A stretch of DNA of 10,123 nt, from assembly GCA_946479125.1 (NCBI GenBank), contig CAMLET010000073.1, positions 1-10,123 of the forward strand, given 5' to 3'. The translations under genes were made by a program, and so were the position numbers. This document shows positions 1 to 6,178 of this stretch, one piece after another (position 1 is the first letter of the stretch; the number at the start of each line of letters is the position of its first letter). The notes below the pieces were generated by a model. That model saw only the letters and a list, made by a program, of their open reading frames with translations. It made no database searches and was not told the origin of the DNA. Origin of the DNA: an uncultured Flavobacteriales bacterium (lineage in GTDB: Bacteria > Bacteroidota > Bacteroidia > Flavobacteriales > Crocinitomicaceae).

Positions 1-2380
1 CCGAATTGGTATTAAAAACAGTACTTACGCTACTCTGGCAAATGGCGAAGGTAAATATCAGCTTCAATTGAAAGCCGGAACTCACATTCTTGAGATCAGC
101 GCTTCCACCTTCGAAAAGAAAATAGATACCATTCAAATAGATGCAAACGGCCTGATAAAAGATTTCAAATTGAGTACTGAAGGAAAAATGCTTCAGGAAA
201 CTGAAATTACAGCAAAGTCGCGCAGAGATCTGGCAAAAGAGATCATGCAAAAAGTGATCGATCAGCGAAAAGACTGGGAAAAGGAATTGGAAAACTATGA
301 TTGTTATTTGTACGCATTTACGGGAATTGAATTAGAAGTTCGGGATTCTATTGAGCGAGACAGCGTTGTCTCCAAGAAGAAAATGAACATCGCCGAATTG
401 TACACGCACTCCTTTGTAAAAAACGGAAGTATTTACAAAGACAGTATTCTTGGGAATTTAGATCTTTCAGACAAAGCAACTTACGACAATGTGGTGAGTG
501 TTCAGGTAAGCATGGGTGACGAAAGTTTACAAACCCGAAACGCTCCTGAAACCAATCCGTATTTATTCGTTCAGGGATTGAAAACTGCTGATATAAATCT
601 TTTCGGGAATCAACTGAATAAAGAAGAACTCAGTTTCCGACCCTTGATCTCGCCACTCGCCTATAACGCTTTTGTGTATTACATCTTTAATCTGGACGGT
701 ACATTTTTCGATGAACACGGAAGAGAAATAAACAAAATCACCGTTACTCCAAGGTTCAGAGAAGAATCACTTTACAGTGGAATGCTGTACGTTTCAAACG
801 ACAATTTTCATGTGCTTTCTGCCGATCTTCAAATCAACAAAGCAGCTTTGAGTTATTTCAAAGAGTTGCATATTCTTACGGATTATACAGAAGACGGCAA
901 CAAACTTTACCCCAACAGACGTGAATACAACTACGTGATCAAGGAAGGGAAAGACAAGTACAACGGTCAAATACGTTCAACCTTTACCAACTATCAATTC
1001 CGTGAAGCACAAGTAAAACAGAACTTTTGGTTATCTGAACAAATTGATCATCCAGAAGCTTACGATAGAGATAGTTTGTACTGGGAAGCGCTTCGTCCGT
1101 TTAGCCTAAAGGAAGAAGAGATCAAGTTCATTCACGAGCAAGACAGTATTAAAGCTTATTATCAAAGCGAAGCTTATTTGAAAGAACGCGACAGTACTTA
1201 CAATACGCTGAACGTTTGGGATTTTCTTTTCAACGGTGTTGGATTTAGAAACACGTTCAAGAAACAAGAATTTTATGTTGGTGGATTGATTGAACAAGTT
1301 GTTCCGTTTGGAGTTGGTGGTTATCGTCATCGTTTAAGCGGCTCCTATTCAAAAGGATTCAAGAACGGAATGCGTTTCGAGATTAGTCCTACAATTGATT
1401 ATGGTTTCTACAACAAGGATTTGAAAGGAGAAGTTGAAGTTGACTGGCTCTACAATCCGATGCGTTTTTCCAGAATTCACGTAATGGGTGGCGACATTTA
1501 CGACTTAGTTACGAACTACCAAAGTATTCAGGGAACGTTTGCTCCTGCCAATCGTGTGCGAAATAAAAAGTTTGAAGTCTCGCATTCTTTTGAATTGTAC
1601 AACGGCTTTTACTTAAAAACTGGAGTTTTCTATTCGCAACGCGGAAGCATCTCCGGAATCAAATATCCATCATGGGTGGATTATTTCGGGAATTTCTCTA
1701 CTCCAACTGCATTCGACGATTACAACGTATTGGTGACAGAAATAGGAATGGAATACCATTTCAGACAGAAATACATGATTCAACGTAAACAGAAGATCAT
1801 TACAGCCGATAAATGGCCAGTTCTGAATCTGACTTACAAAAAAGGAATTCCAGGTTTGTTTGGTGGACAATCCAACTTCGACTTTATGGAATTGCGTGTA
1901 AAAGACGATATTTATTTGGGGACATTCGGTAATTCACAATTCAAGTTTACAGCCGGAAGTTTCTTACACAAGAAAGATCTCCGCTTAATCGAGTATAAGT
2001 ACTTCAGAACCTCGGATTTCTTATTCTCGAACCCATTGAACTCACAGCAATTGTTAGATACTTTATTGAGTACTTCTAACAATTACCTTCAATTCAATTT
2101 CATTCATCACTTTGAAGGATTCTTCCTAAACAAAGTTTGGTTATTGAATCGCTTAAAACTGGAAGAAACCGTTGGTGGAAGCTTTCTTGGAATTCCAAAT
2201 GCGGGCTTCGCACAGGCAGAATTGTATGTTGGTTTGGAACGAAAGATTAGAATCAGAAAGCAAATCTTTAAAGTCGGAGTTTATGCGGTAACTGCAGACA
2301 ATTCTTTTGACAGTATGAAGTTCACTTATAAGTTCGGAATTAACTTCTACGATAGCTTCTATAAAAAATGGGATTACTAA
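1..2380 (+). CDS. DUF5686 / carboxypeptidase-regulatory-like outer-membrane protein, 5'-truncated by the window edge
   Basis: The reading frame is open from base 2 to the TAA at 2378-2380, giving 792 visible codons; the true start lies before the window. The first ~45 visible residues (GIKNSTYATLANGEGKYQL, then a KAGTHILEIS strand) match the end of a carboxypeptidase-D regulatory-like beta-sandwich domain, the usual N-terminal module of these proteins. A long DUF5686-type region follows (AKEIMQKVIDQRKDWEKEL, then YDCYLYAFTG; later RPLISPLAYNAFVYYIF). The C-terminal ~400 residues are rich in alternating aromatic/hydrophobic beta strands and end in an aromatic residue (KKWDY), as expected of an outer-membrane beta barrel. 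By family knowledge it would be a Bacteroidota surface protein of undefined function, exported by a signal peptide lying outside the window. It converges on tig. The family call is made by eye, without a profile search; the exact role is unknown. Confidence 0.85.
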   Translation, partial: RIGIKNSTYATLANGEGKYQLQLKAGTHILEISASTFEKKIDTIQIDANGLIKDFKLSTEGKMLQETEITAKSRRDLAKEIMQKVIDQRKDWEKELENYDCYLYAFTGIELEVRDSIERDSVVSKKKMNIAELYTHSFVKNGSIYKDSILGNLDLSDKATYDNVVSVQVSMGDESLQTRNAPETNPYLFVQGLKTADINLFGNQLNKEELSFRPLISPLAYNAFVYYIFNLDGTFFDEHGREINKITVTPRFREESLYSGMLYVSNDNFHVLSADLQINKAALSYFKELHILTDYTEDGNKLYPNRREYNYVIKEGKDKYNGQIRSTFTNYQFREAQVKQNFWLSEQIDHPEAYDRDSLYWEALRPFSLKEEEIKFIHEQDSIKAYYQSEAYLKERDSTYNTLNVWDFLFNGVGFRNTFKKQEFYVGGLIEQVVPFGVGGYRHRLSGSYSKGFKNGMRFEISPTIDYGFYNKDLKGEVEVDWLYNPMRFSRIHVMGGDIYDLVTNYQSIQGTFAPANRVRNKKFEVSHSFELYNGFYLKTGVFYSQRGSISGIKYPSWVDYFGNFSTPTAFDDYNVLVTEIGMEYHFRQKYMIQRKQKIITADKWPVLNLTYKKGIPGLFGGQSNFDFMELRVKDDIYLGTFGNSQFKFTAGSFLHKKDLRLIEYKYFRTSDFLFSNPLNSQQLLDTLLSTSNNYLQFNFIHHFEGFFLNKVWLLNRLKLEETVGGSFLGIPNAGFAQAELYVGLERKIRIRKQIFKVGVYAVTADNSFDSMKFTYKFGINFYDSFYKKWDY

Positions 2381-2401
2381 TCTGGATGTTCGTCGAGCTT
2401 T

Positions 2402-2506
2402 AAACACATAGATCAAATAGTGAAAACATAGACACATAGTTCATTATTAACAAACCATTGTCCGGCTATGTGCTCTATTGCAATACTATGCTCATATGTG
2501 TTTTTA
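2402..2506. repeat. ACATAG-type short repeats and imperfect inverted repeat between convergent genes
   Basis: Directly visible: ACACATAG at 2404-2411 and again at 2432-2439, with AAACATAG at 2424-2431, so CATAG words recur. Complementary words follow: CTATGTG at 2466-2472 and CATATGTGTTTTTA at 2493-2506. The segment can therefore fold as an imperfect stem, CACATAG against CTATGTG, ending in a T-run. It lies just downstream of the DUF5686 stop and may act as its 3' processing or termination site on the + strand (inference). A TATTGCAATA dyad core sits at 2476-2485. Confidence 0.55.
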
Positions 2507-2510
2507 AAAC

Positions 2511-2536
2511 AAAAAAAGGGAACCATTACGATTCCC
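2511..2536 (-). terminator. Rho-independent terminator of tig
   Basis: Read on the - strand, GGGAATC, loop GTAAT, GGTTCCC form a 7-bp stem (one T:G wobble) followed at once by seven T's. The stem occupies 2518-2536 and the T-tract is the A-run at 2511-2517. It begins about 25 bp after the tig stop codon, which is where an intrinsic terminator is expected. Confidence 0.85.
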
Positions 2537-2561
2537 CTCTTCATATCTCTAAGAATTTCTC

Positions 2562-3914
2562 TTAAGCGTTTGCCAATTCAACAAACTCGTCGTAAGAAAC
2601 TTCTTTAGTATTTAATTTTACAGTGTTCTTAAAGAACGTTGTCAATTTTGCTTCAGCCATCATATCGTAAATACGATTTGCTTCTTCGCGGTTACCCAAT
2701 GCCTGAGCAGCTGCCTGAGCTAATACTGTATCTTCAGGAGTTGGAATCCCGTATTGTGCATATTGATTTGCAACTAATCCTTTTGTGAACTCCAATACTT
2801 CAGCCTGATCCAATTTGATATCATTTGCTTTGAAGATGTGTCCCTGAATCAACTGCCATTTCAAATCTTTCGCGTACTGATCGTAATCAGCTTCAACTTG
2901 CTCAATTGAAATTGGCTTCTCGTTTGACAATTGAATCCAACGTTTCAAGAAATCGTTTGGCAATGCAACTGGTGTTTTCTCAACCAAGTCACGGTAAACT
3001 TCACGTGTCAACAAACGATCTGAATCGTTCGCAAACATATTCTCTAAATCTGCTGCGATACGCTCACGCAATGCTTTCTCTGAATCAATCGTTCCTTCTC
3101 CGAACAATTTGTCGAACAATTCCTGGTTCAATTCAGACAGTTCCATGCGCTTGATATCGTTGATTGTCATCTTGTAAGAATCAGAATGATTTCCTAATTC
3201 CTCAACTTTAACTCCCAACATTGACGCTTTGTCTTGATCTCCTTTAGAAAGTTTTGAAGCACTTACAACAACTTCAGCACCAATCTTCTGTCCAACCAAT
3301 GCTTTTTTAGCAGCTTTATCTTCAACAAACTCCAAAGAAGTAGTTGAAGAATGAAGAATTCCTCCTTCTTTGATTGATCCATCTTCATTCAACTCAACGA
3401 ATTGAGCCAAAATCATGTCTTTATCTCCAACCTCATCAACAGAAACCAATTTCCCATATCTACGACGGATATCATCGATTTGTTTGTCAACTAACGCTTT
3501 GTCGATTTTCACTTTAACGTAATCGTATTTCGATTTTGCGTTAAGTTCTAAGTTTATAGCTGGTGCAAAACCAATTTCGTATACAAACTCAAAATCTCCG
3601 GGATTGTCAAAATCACCTTTTACTTCGATATCTTGTTTTGGAATTGGATTTCCTAGAATCTCTAGTTTCGCTTCCTGAATGTGTTGGTACAATGCGTCAG
3701 AAACCAACTTGTTCATTTCTTCAGCAAGTACTGGCTTACCATATTGTTTTTGAATAAGTCCCATTGGAACTTTACCCGGACGAAATCCAGGGATTTTAGC
3801 TTGCTTACGGTATTTTTCCAAAGAAGCACTAACCTTTCCCTGGTAATCAGCTGGAGAAACAGTTACTGTTAGCAATCCTGTTTCCGCATTCACATCTTGA
3901 CGTACTACGTTCAT
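2562..3914 (-). CDS. tig: Trigger factor, ribosome-associated chaperone
   Basis: This encodes a 450-residue trigger factor, the cytosolic chaperone that docks next to the ribosomal exit tunnel and shields nascent chains. The N-terminal ribosome-binding domain carries the signature GFRPGKVP at residues 43-50, the same numbering as the GFRKGKVP loop of the E. coli protein. That supports the ATG at 3914 (MNVVRQDVN) over the TTG nine codons upstream, which would also lie inside a terminator hairpin. A segment in the FKBP-like prolyl-isomerase position follows (about residues 150-255) but is divergent, so catalytic activity should not be assumed. The C-terminal half is a charged helical substrate cradle (SELNQELFDKLFGEGT onwards). 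The gene lies downstream of tRNA-Leu on the same strand, with no separate promoter visible between them, and ends at a strong intrinsic terminator. Confidence 0.95.
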   Translation of the reverse strand: MNVVRQDVNAETGLLTVTVSPADYQGKVSASLEKYRKQAKIPGFRPGKVPMGLIQKQYGKPVLAEEMNKLVSDALYQHIQEAKLEILGNPIPKQDIEVKGDFDNPGDFEFVYEIGFAPAINLELNAKSKYDYVKVKIDKALVDKQIDDIRRRYGKLVSVDEVGDKDMILAQFVELNEDGSIKEGGILHSSTTSLEFVEDKAAKKALVGQKIGAEVVVSASKLSKGDQDKASMLGVKVEELGNHSDSYKMTINDIKRMELSELNQELFDKLFGEGTIDSEKALRERIAADLENMFANDSDRLLTREVYRDLVEKTPVALPNDFLKRWIQLSNEKPISIEQVEADYDQYAKDLKWQLIQGHIFKANDIKLDQAEVLEFTKGLVANQYAQYGIPTPEDTVLAQAAAQALGNREEANRIYDMMAEAKLTTFFKNTVKLNTKEVSYDEFVELANA

Positions 3915-3939
3915 TCTGCTTTTCTTAATTAGTTTAAAC

Positions 3940-3970
3940 AAAAAATGGTCTTCAACACTTGAAAACCATT
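3940..3970 (-). terminator. Hairpin plus U-tract between tRNA-Leu and tig (terminator or attenuator)
   Basis: On the - strand AATGGTTTTCAA, loop GTG, TTGAAGACCATT form a 12-bp stem with one wobble pair, followed by TTTTG. It starts six bases after the tRNA 3' end and finishes about 26 bases before the tig ATG. The structure is a textbook intrinsic terminator for the tRNA transcript. No TAnnTTTG element lies between it and tig, so it may also work as an attenuator that lets a fraction of transcripts read into tig (inference). Confidence 0.8.
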
Positions 3971-3975
3971 CTATG

Positions 3976-4057
3976 TGCGGATGGAGGGACTCGAACCCGC
4001 ATACCTCTCGGCACTAGATCCTAAGTCTAGCGTGTCTACCAATTTCACCACATCCGC
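3976..4057 (-). tRNA. tRNA-Leu, anticodon UAG
   Basis: The - strand folds into a cloverleaf: acceptor GCGGATG/CATCCGC with discriminator A, D-arm GTG/CAC with the GG of the D-loop, and anticodon stem CTAGA/TCTAG around loop CTTAGGA (anticodon TAG, + strand 4021-4023). It has the extended variable arm typical of leucine tRNAs and a TTCGAGT T-loop. The gene is 82 nt; CCA is not encoded, since the discriminator is followed by CATAG. One T-stem pair looks wrong: GCGGG opposite CCCTC leaves a C-U mismatch at the second pair. It decodes CUA and, by wobble, other CUN codons. Confidence 0.96.
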
Positions 4058-4066
4058 ATATTTAAG

Positions 4067-4080
4067 TCCGCCATGGCGGA
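4067..4080. repeat. 14-bp perfect palindrome in the tRNA-Leu leader
   Basis: TCCGCCATGGCGGA is a perfect, GC-rich 14-bp palindrome in an otherwise AT-rich stretch. It sits between the -7 element of the tRNA promoter and the tRNA 5' end, so the precursor RNA would carry it about 10 nt upstream of the mature 5' end. It could be a protein-binding site, an RNA hairpin affecting processing, or a member of a dispersed repeat family. The sequence does not say which. Confidence 0.6.
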
Positions 4081-4134
4081 TTCAATACTATTTCAATCTA
4101 CAAGATTTCGTTAAATCCTGCCCTTATGGGGACA

Positions 4135-4165
4135 CAAAAGTAGGGATTTTCTGAAGAAATGCAAA
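4135..4165 (-). promoter_or_regulatory. Bacteroidota-type promoter for tRNA-Leu (and probably tig)
   Basis: On the - strand a -33 element TTTG (4165-4162) is separated by 19 bp from a perfect -7 element TACTTTTG (4142-4135), matching the Bacteroidota primary-sigma consensus TTTG/TAnnTTTG. Transcription would start close downstream, leaving a leader of roughly 70 nt before the tRNA. No closer promoter for either tRNA or tig was found. Confidence 0.75.
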
Positions 4166-4262
4166 CCTGATTTCATTTTTTTTGTTTTTTTTCAAATGAG
4201 GCAGTTCTAACCAACTGTGAATGAGCTTTTGAAAAAGGATAAAACAGTTTCAATTTTAATAC

Positions 4263-4270
4263 TAGATTTG
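4263..4270 (+). promoter_or_regulatory. Possible -7 element of the small secreted-protein gene
   Basis: TAGATTTG matches TAnnTTTG exactly and lies 17 bp before the ATG at 4288. No TTTG stands at the right distance upstream (the nearest, at 4228-4231, is 31 bp away), so only half of the consensus is present. No recognisable ribosome-binding site follows, which is normal for this phylum. Confidence 0.4.
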
Positions 4271-4287
4271 TTTAAATACTATCTATT

Positions 4288-4746
4288 ATGAAAACAAAAT
4301 TGGGCTTAGTAATGCTATTTGCATGCTTTATTACCTCTATTCAGGCGCAAACGAACAAAACAACTGTTCCATACAATCTCTCAAGAACGTTTACAACTAA
4401 CGGTGGTGCTCAGGCCGGAGGAGATTTAGTAATTACAACGGAAGAAACTCCTGCAAACACATCTGTAGTTTGTGAAGCAGAAAACACAATTATACAAAGC
4501 ATCTACAGTGGTAAATTATTGCCGGCTGTTTTCGTGAATGTTGACAATTCACTTGGACTTGGTTGTGTATTGATCGAAGTGAAATCCGGAGGCACAACTA
4601 TTCGTCAAACGATACCTGCTGGCGGTGTCAGTGGTGTTTTAAGTTTCAATAAGGTAACATCGGTACGTGTACTTATTGCACAGAAAACAAGTCAGGCTAT
4701 TCCTGAAACCGTTACAGCAAAAGGAACTGTGGATTTTTGGTTCTAG
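4288..4746 (+). CDS. Small secreted protein of unknown function
   Basis: This 152-residue protein is not recognised as any named family. Residues 1-20 form a classical signal peptide: KTK at the start, a hydrophobic core LGLVMLFACFI, and likely cleavage after SIQA, leaving Q21 first. The mature part (about 132 residues) is rich in Thr, Val, Gly and Ser with alternating hydrophobics, suggesting an all-beta fold. It has two cysteines in the export-competent part, C62 and C93, which could form a disulfide in the periplasm or outside the cell. A Gly-rich strand pair (GGTTIRQTIPAGGVSGVL) precedes the aromatic C-terminus DFWF. There is no lipobox and no Por-type C-terminal sorting domain. It stands alone, divergent from the tRNA-Leu/tig unit, so context gives no functional clue. 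Confidence 0.75.
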   Translation: MKTKLGLVMLFACFITSIQAQTNKTTVPYNLSRTFTTNGGAQAGGDLVITTEETPANTSVVCEAENTIIQSIYSGKLLPAVFVNVDNSLGLGCVLIEVKSGGTTIRQTIPAGGVSGVLSFNKVTSVRVLIAQKTSQAIPETVTAKGTVDFWF

Positions 4747-4750
4747 CTGA

Positions 4751-4861
4751 ATGGAAAATTGAGAATGGAAAATATAGAAGTTGGAGCGTGTTACATCATT
4801 CCGATGAGTATGGTTAACACGCACCTCTACTTTTCAATTATCCCTTTTACATTTTCAATTT
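4751..4861. repeat. Imperfect inverted-repeat element with AATGGAAAAT motifs
   Basis: The left side repeats AATGGAAAATTGAG and AATGGAAAATAT (4751-4774). The right side carries complementary TTTTCAATT words at 4831-4839 and 4852-4860. The centre is a strong stem, GCGTGTTA (4786-4793) with TAACACGC (4815-4822), enclosing a smaller CATC/GATG hairpin. The ~110-bp block starts just after the stop of the small secreted-protein gene and could act as its 3' terminator structure. It could also be a small non-autonomous repeat; no target-site duplication was identified. Confidence 0.5.
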
Positions 4862-5002
4862 AATTAGTGCTTCCACCATCGGTTTACCGGTCATGGCATT
4901 TGGACGCTTAATGTTCATTACATGAACCAACTTTGATCCTAGATCGGCATTTAGTAAAACCTTCATCTCACATAAGATAAGTTCATCACTAAGTATTTTT
5001 AC
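4847..5002 (-). pseudogene. Possible C-terminal remnant of a decayed gene
   Basis: The - strand has a 51-codon open stretch between two stops whose translation looks protein-like. It has a charged amphipathic start (SDELILCEMKVLL), then NADLGSKLVHVMNIKRPN and MTGKPMVEALIKLKM before the TAA. No convincing start codon precedes it; in-frame ATGs occur only inside it, and the sequence upstream (above 5002) is full of stops. It reads like the tail of a longer enzyme left behind after deletion. I do not recognise the family. A short genuine gene from an internal ATG, or chance, cannot be excluded. Confidence 0.3.
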
Positions 5003-5271
5003 TTATCAACACCTAGATAATTATCATTAATCTCTCACGATAAGCATCTAAATACGACTATTCAATCTCATGTTATCAATAGTTTTGAAATCAACAATGA
5101 ATGATAACTAATTTATTTATATATAAATAGAAGACTAAAATATGACTTAATTGGAAGATCGTTGTGAAAGAGATTAACTAACGAATTAATATAAAGCGCT
5201 TCCCTTTTCGCGGATAATCTGAGCTACTTGGGAAGAAAAATAATAATAGTGTAATGGTTAGGTGTTAGGTC

Positions 5272-5308
5272 GGAAATCGTGGGATTCATCCCACGATTTC
5301 TTTAATTT
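5272..5308 (+). terminator. Orphan terminator-like hairpin
   Basis: AAATCGTGGGA (5274-5284), loop TTCA, TCCCACGATTT (5289-5299) form a perfect 11-bp stem. It extends outward by one G-C and one G-U pair and is followed by CTTTAATTT. The T-rich tail is on the + side, so it would stop + strand transcription. The nearest + strand gene upstream ends more than 500 bp away and has its own hairpin region, so the transcript this stops is unidentified. Confidence 0.55.
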
Positions 5309-5371
5309 ATCCTAATTCGTTAAATCAAATCTATTCGAATAAATCTGTAACTTTAGTGACTTTTATTTGAT

Positions 5372-5390
5372 AACGGTTATTATAACAGTT
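5372..5390. promoter_or_regulatory. Dyad AACnGTTAT-T-ATAACnGTT, candidate operator
   Basis: Two 9-bp arms around a single T (AACGGTTAT / ATAACAGTT) are complementary at 8 of 9 positions. The dyad lies about 49 bp before the ATG at 5439, in the expected promoter region of the response-regulator gene. It has the size and symmetry of a dimer binding site, possibly for autoregulation. Functional assignment is inference. Confidence 0.35.
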
Positions 5391-5438
5391 AATTTAAGTA
5401 GCTTAATAATGATCTTTTTTCAGATTTAACCCTATTCT

Positions 5439-6110
5439 ATGAATTATGAACCAATCAATAATTTAATGACTGAGCAGATACGAATCGCAATAGTAGATGA
5501 TCACAACTTAATTATTGAAGCCTGGACGGCACTTCTAAGTCTTGAAGAAAACATAATAGTTGTTGGTAATGCATCCAGTGCTGAAGAAGCATTACAATTA
5601 TGCCTTGAATGTTCGCCTGATGTTGTATTAATGGATATTAATCTAAAAGAAAGTAACGGTTTGGATGCCACTGAAATGATTTGCAATAGAATTGCAAAAG
5701 TTAAAGTTATTGGATTGTCTTTACATGATGATATTTCGATCGTTAAGAATTTGATTAAGAAAGGTGCAACAGGTTATTTGAGCAAAAACTCATCCAAGTC
5801 AGAATTGATCGAAGCTATAAATTCCGTAATGTCTGGTGTCATTTATTTGGGTGAAAACATAAGGAATAAATTGCTTTTAGAAACACTTGTTCCCGTAAAC
5901 AATGAAACGAATACAAATAAAGGGCTAACAATCAGATAAATAGAAGTATTGGTTCATATTTCCAATGGTTTAACTTCAAAACAAATTGCTGAAAACATGT
6001 TTGTTTCAACAAGAACTGTAGAAACACATAGATATAATATACTTAAGAAATTGAAATTGCAAAATGCAGCACAGTTGAGTAGTTGGGCTCGGGAGCATGG
6101 CTATTTCTAA
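5439..6110 (+). pseudogene. NarL/FixJ-family response regulator interrupted by an in-frame stop
   Basis: The first 166 codons encode a complete receiver domain: acidic pair D20-D21 (IVDDHN), phospho-acceptor D66 (VVLMDIN), switch residue S94 (GLSLHDD) and K116 (GYLSKNSS), followed by a linker. The frame then meets TAA at 5937-5939 but continues open to a second TAA at 6108-6110. It encodes an intact LuxR-type helix-turn-helix: IEVLVHISNGLTSKQIAENM, then FVSTRTVETHRYNILKKL. Family members read LTxREIEVL here; this one reads LTIR-stop-IEVL, so one G-to-T change in GAA explains it. Without the stop the product would be 223 residues, normal for the family. As it stands, translation gives a receiver-only protein unable to bind DNA. 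The ATG at 5466 (MTEQIRIAIVDDH) is an equally good start. The gene is followed by a giant sensor gene, its likely partner. Confidence 0.85.
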
Positions 6111-6149
6111 TTCGTTTATTCTTTTGGTAACTCAAAATACGTTAACTTA

Positions 6150-6173
6150 TATTCACTATTGCAATAGTGAATA
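6150..6173. repeat. 24-bp perfect palindrome downstream of the response regulator
   Basis: TATTCACTATTG and its exact reverse complement CAATAGTGAATA abut with no loop. It lies 40 bp after the response-regulator stop. No T-run follows, so it is not a canonical intrinsic terminator. A protein-binding site, a cruciform-prone site or an RNA hairpin with a few unpaired apical bases are options. Its arms contain ATTCAC, the word repeated just downstream. Confidence 0.7.
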
Positions 6174-6178
6174 CATAA

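Larger units (their letters stand above)
5003..5438. other. Non-coding stretch upstream of the response regulator
   Basis: This ~436-bp AT-rich region has no plausible ORF on either strand. It contains a CTTCCC (5200-5205) / GGGAAG (5230-5235) stem, a strong terminator-like hairpin at 5272-5301, a TAGTTTTG -7-like word at 5080-5087 without a matching -33, and a dyad at 5372-5390. A small RNA ending at the hairpin is possible but unproven. Confidence 0.5.

Noticed and set aside
1106..1330. Open frames on the - strand inside the DUF5686 gene (also 1670-1870 and 2153-2437)
   Set aside because: They oppose a continuous, clearly protein-coding + frame and show no domain signature or start signal of their own.
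2906..3154. Open frames on the + strand across trigger factor (also 3563-3757 and 3681-3872)
   Set aside because: They are antisense to well-conserved tig sequence and show no protein family features.
3915..3941. Upstream TTG start giving trigger factor nine extra residues (MFKLIKKSR)
   Set aside because: The TTG lies in the U-tract of the tRNA terminator hairpin, and the ATG at 3914 puts the ribosome-binding loop at residues 43-50 as in characterised trigger factors.
5170..5270. Short - strand peptide (SSQVAQIIREKGSALY) and tRNA-like GTAGCTCAG words on the - strand
   Set aside because: The open stretch is only about 22 codons with no start, and no cloverleaf can be formed around the GTAGCTCAG word.
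5998..6110. Separate small HTH gene starting at the ATG at 5998, after the nonsense codon
   Set aside because: It would lack the first helices of the LuxR-type domain, and no start lies close enough after the stop to encode the whole domain. A broken single gene is simpler.
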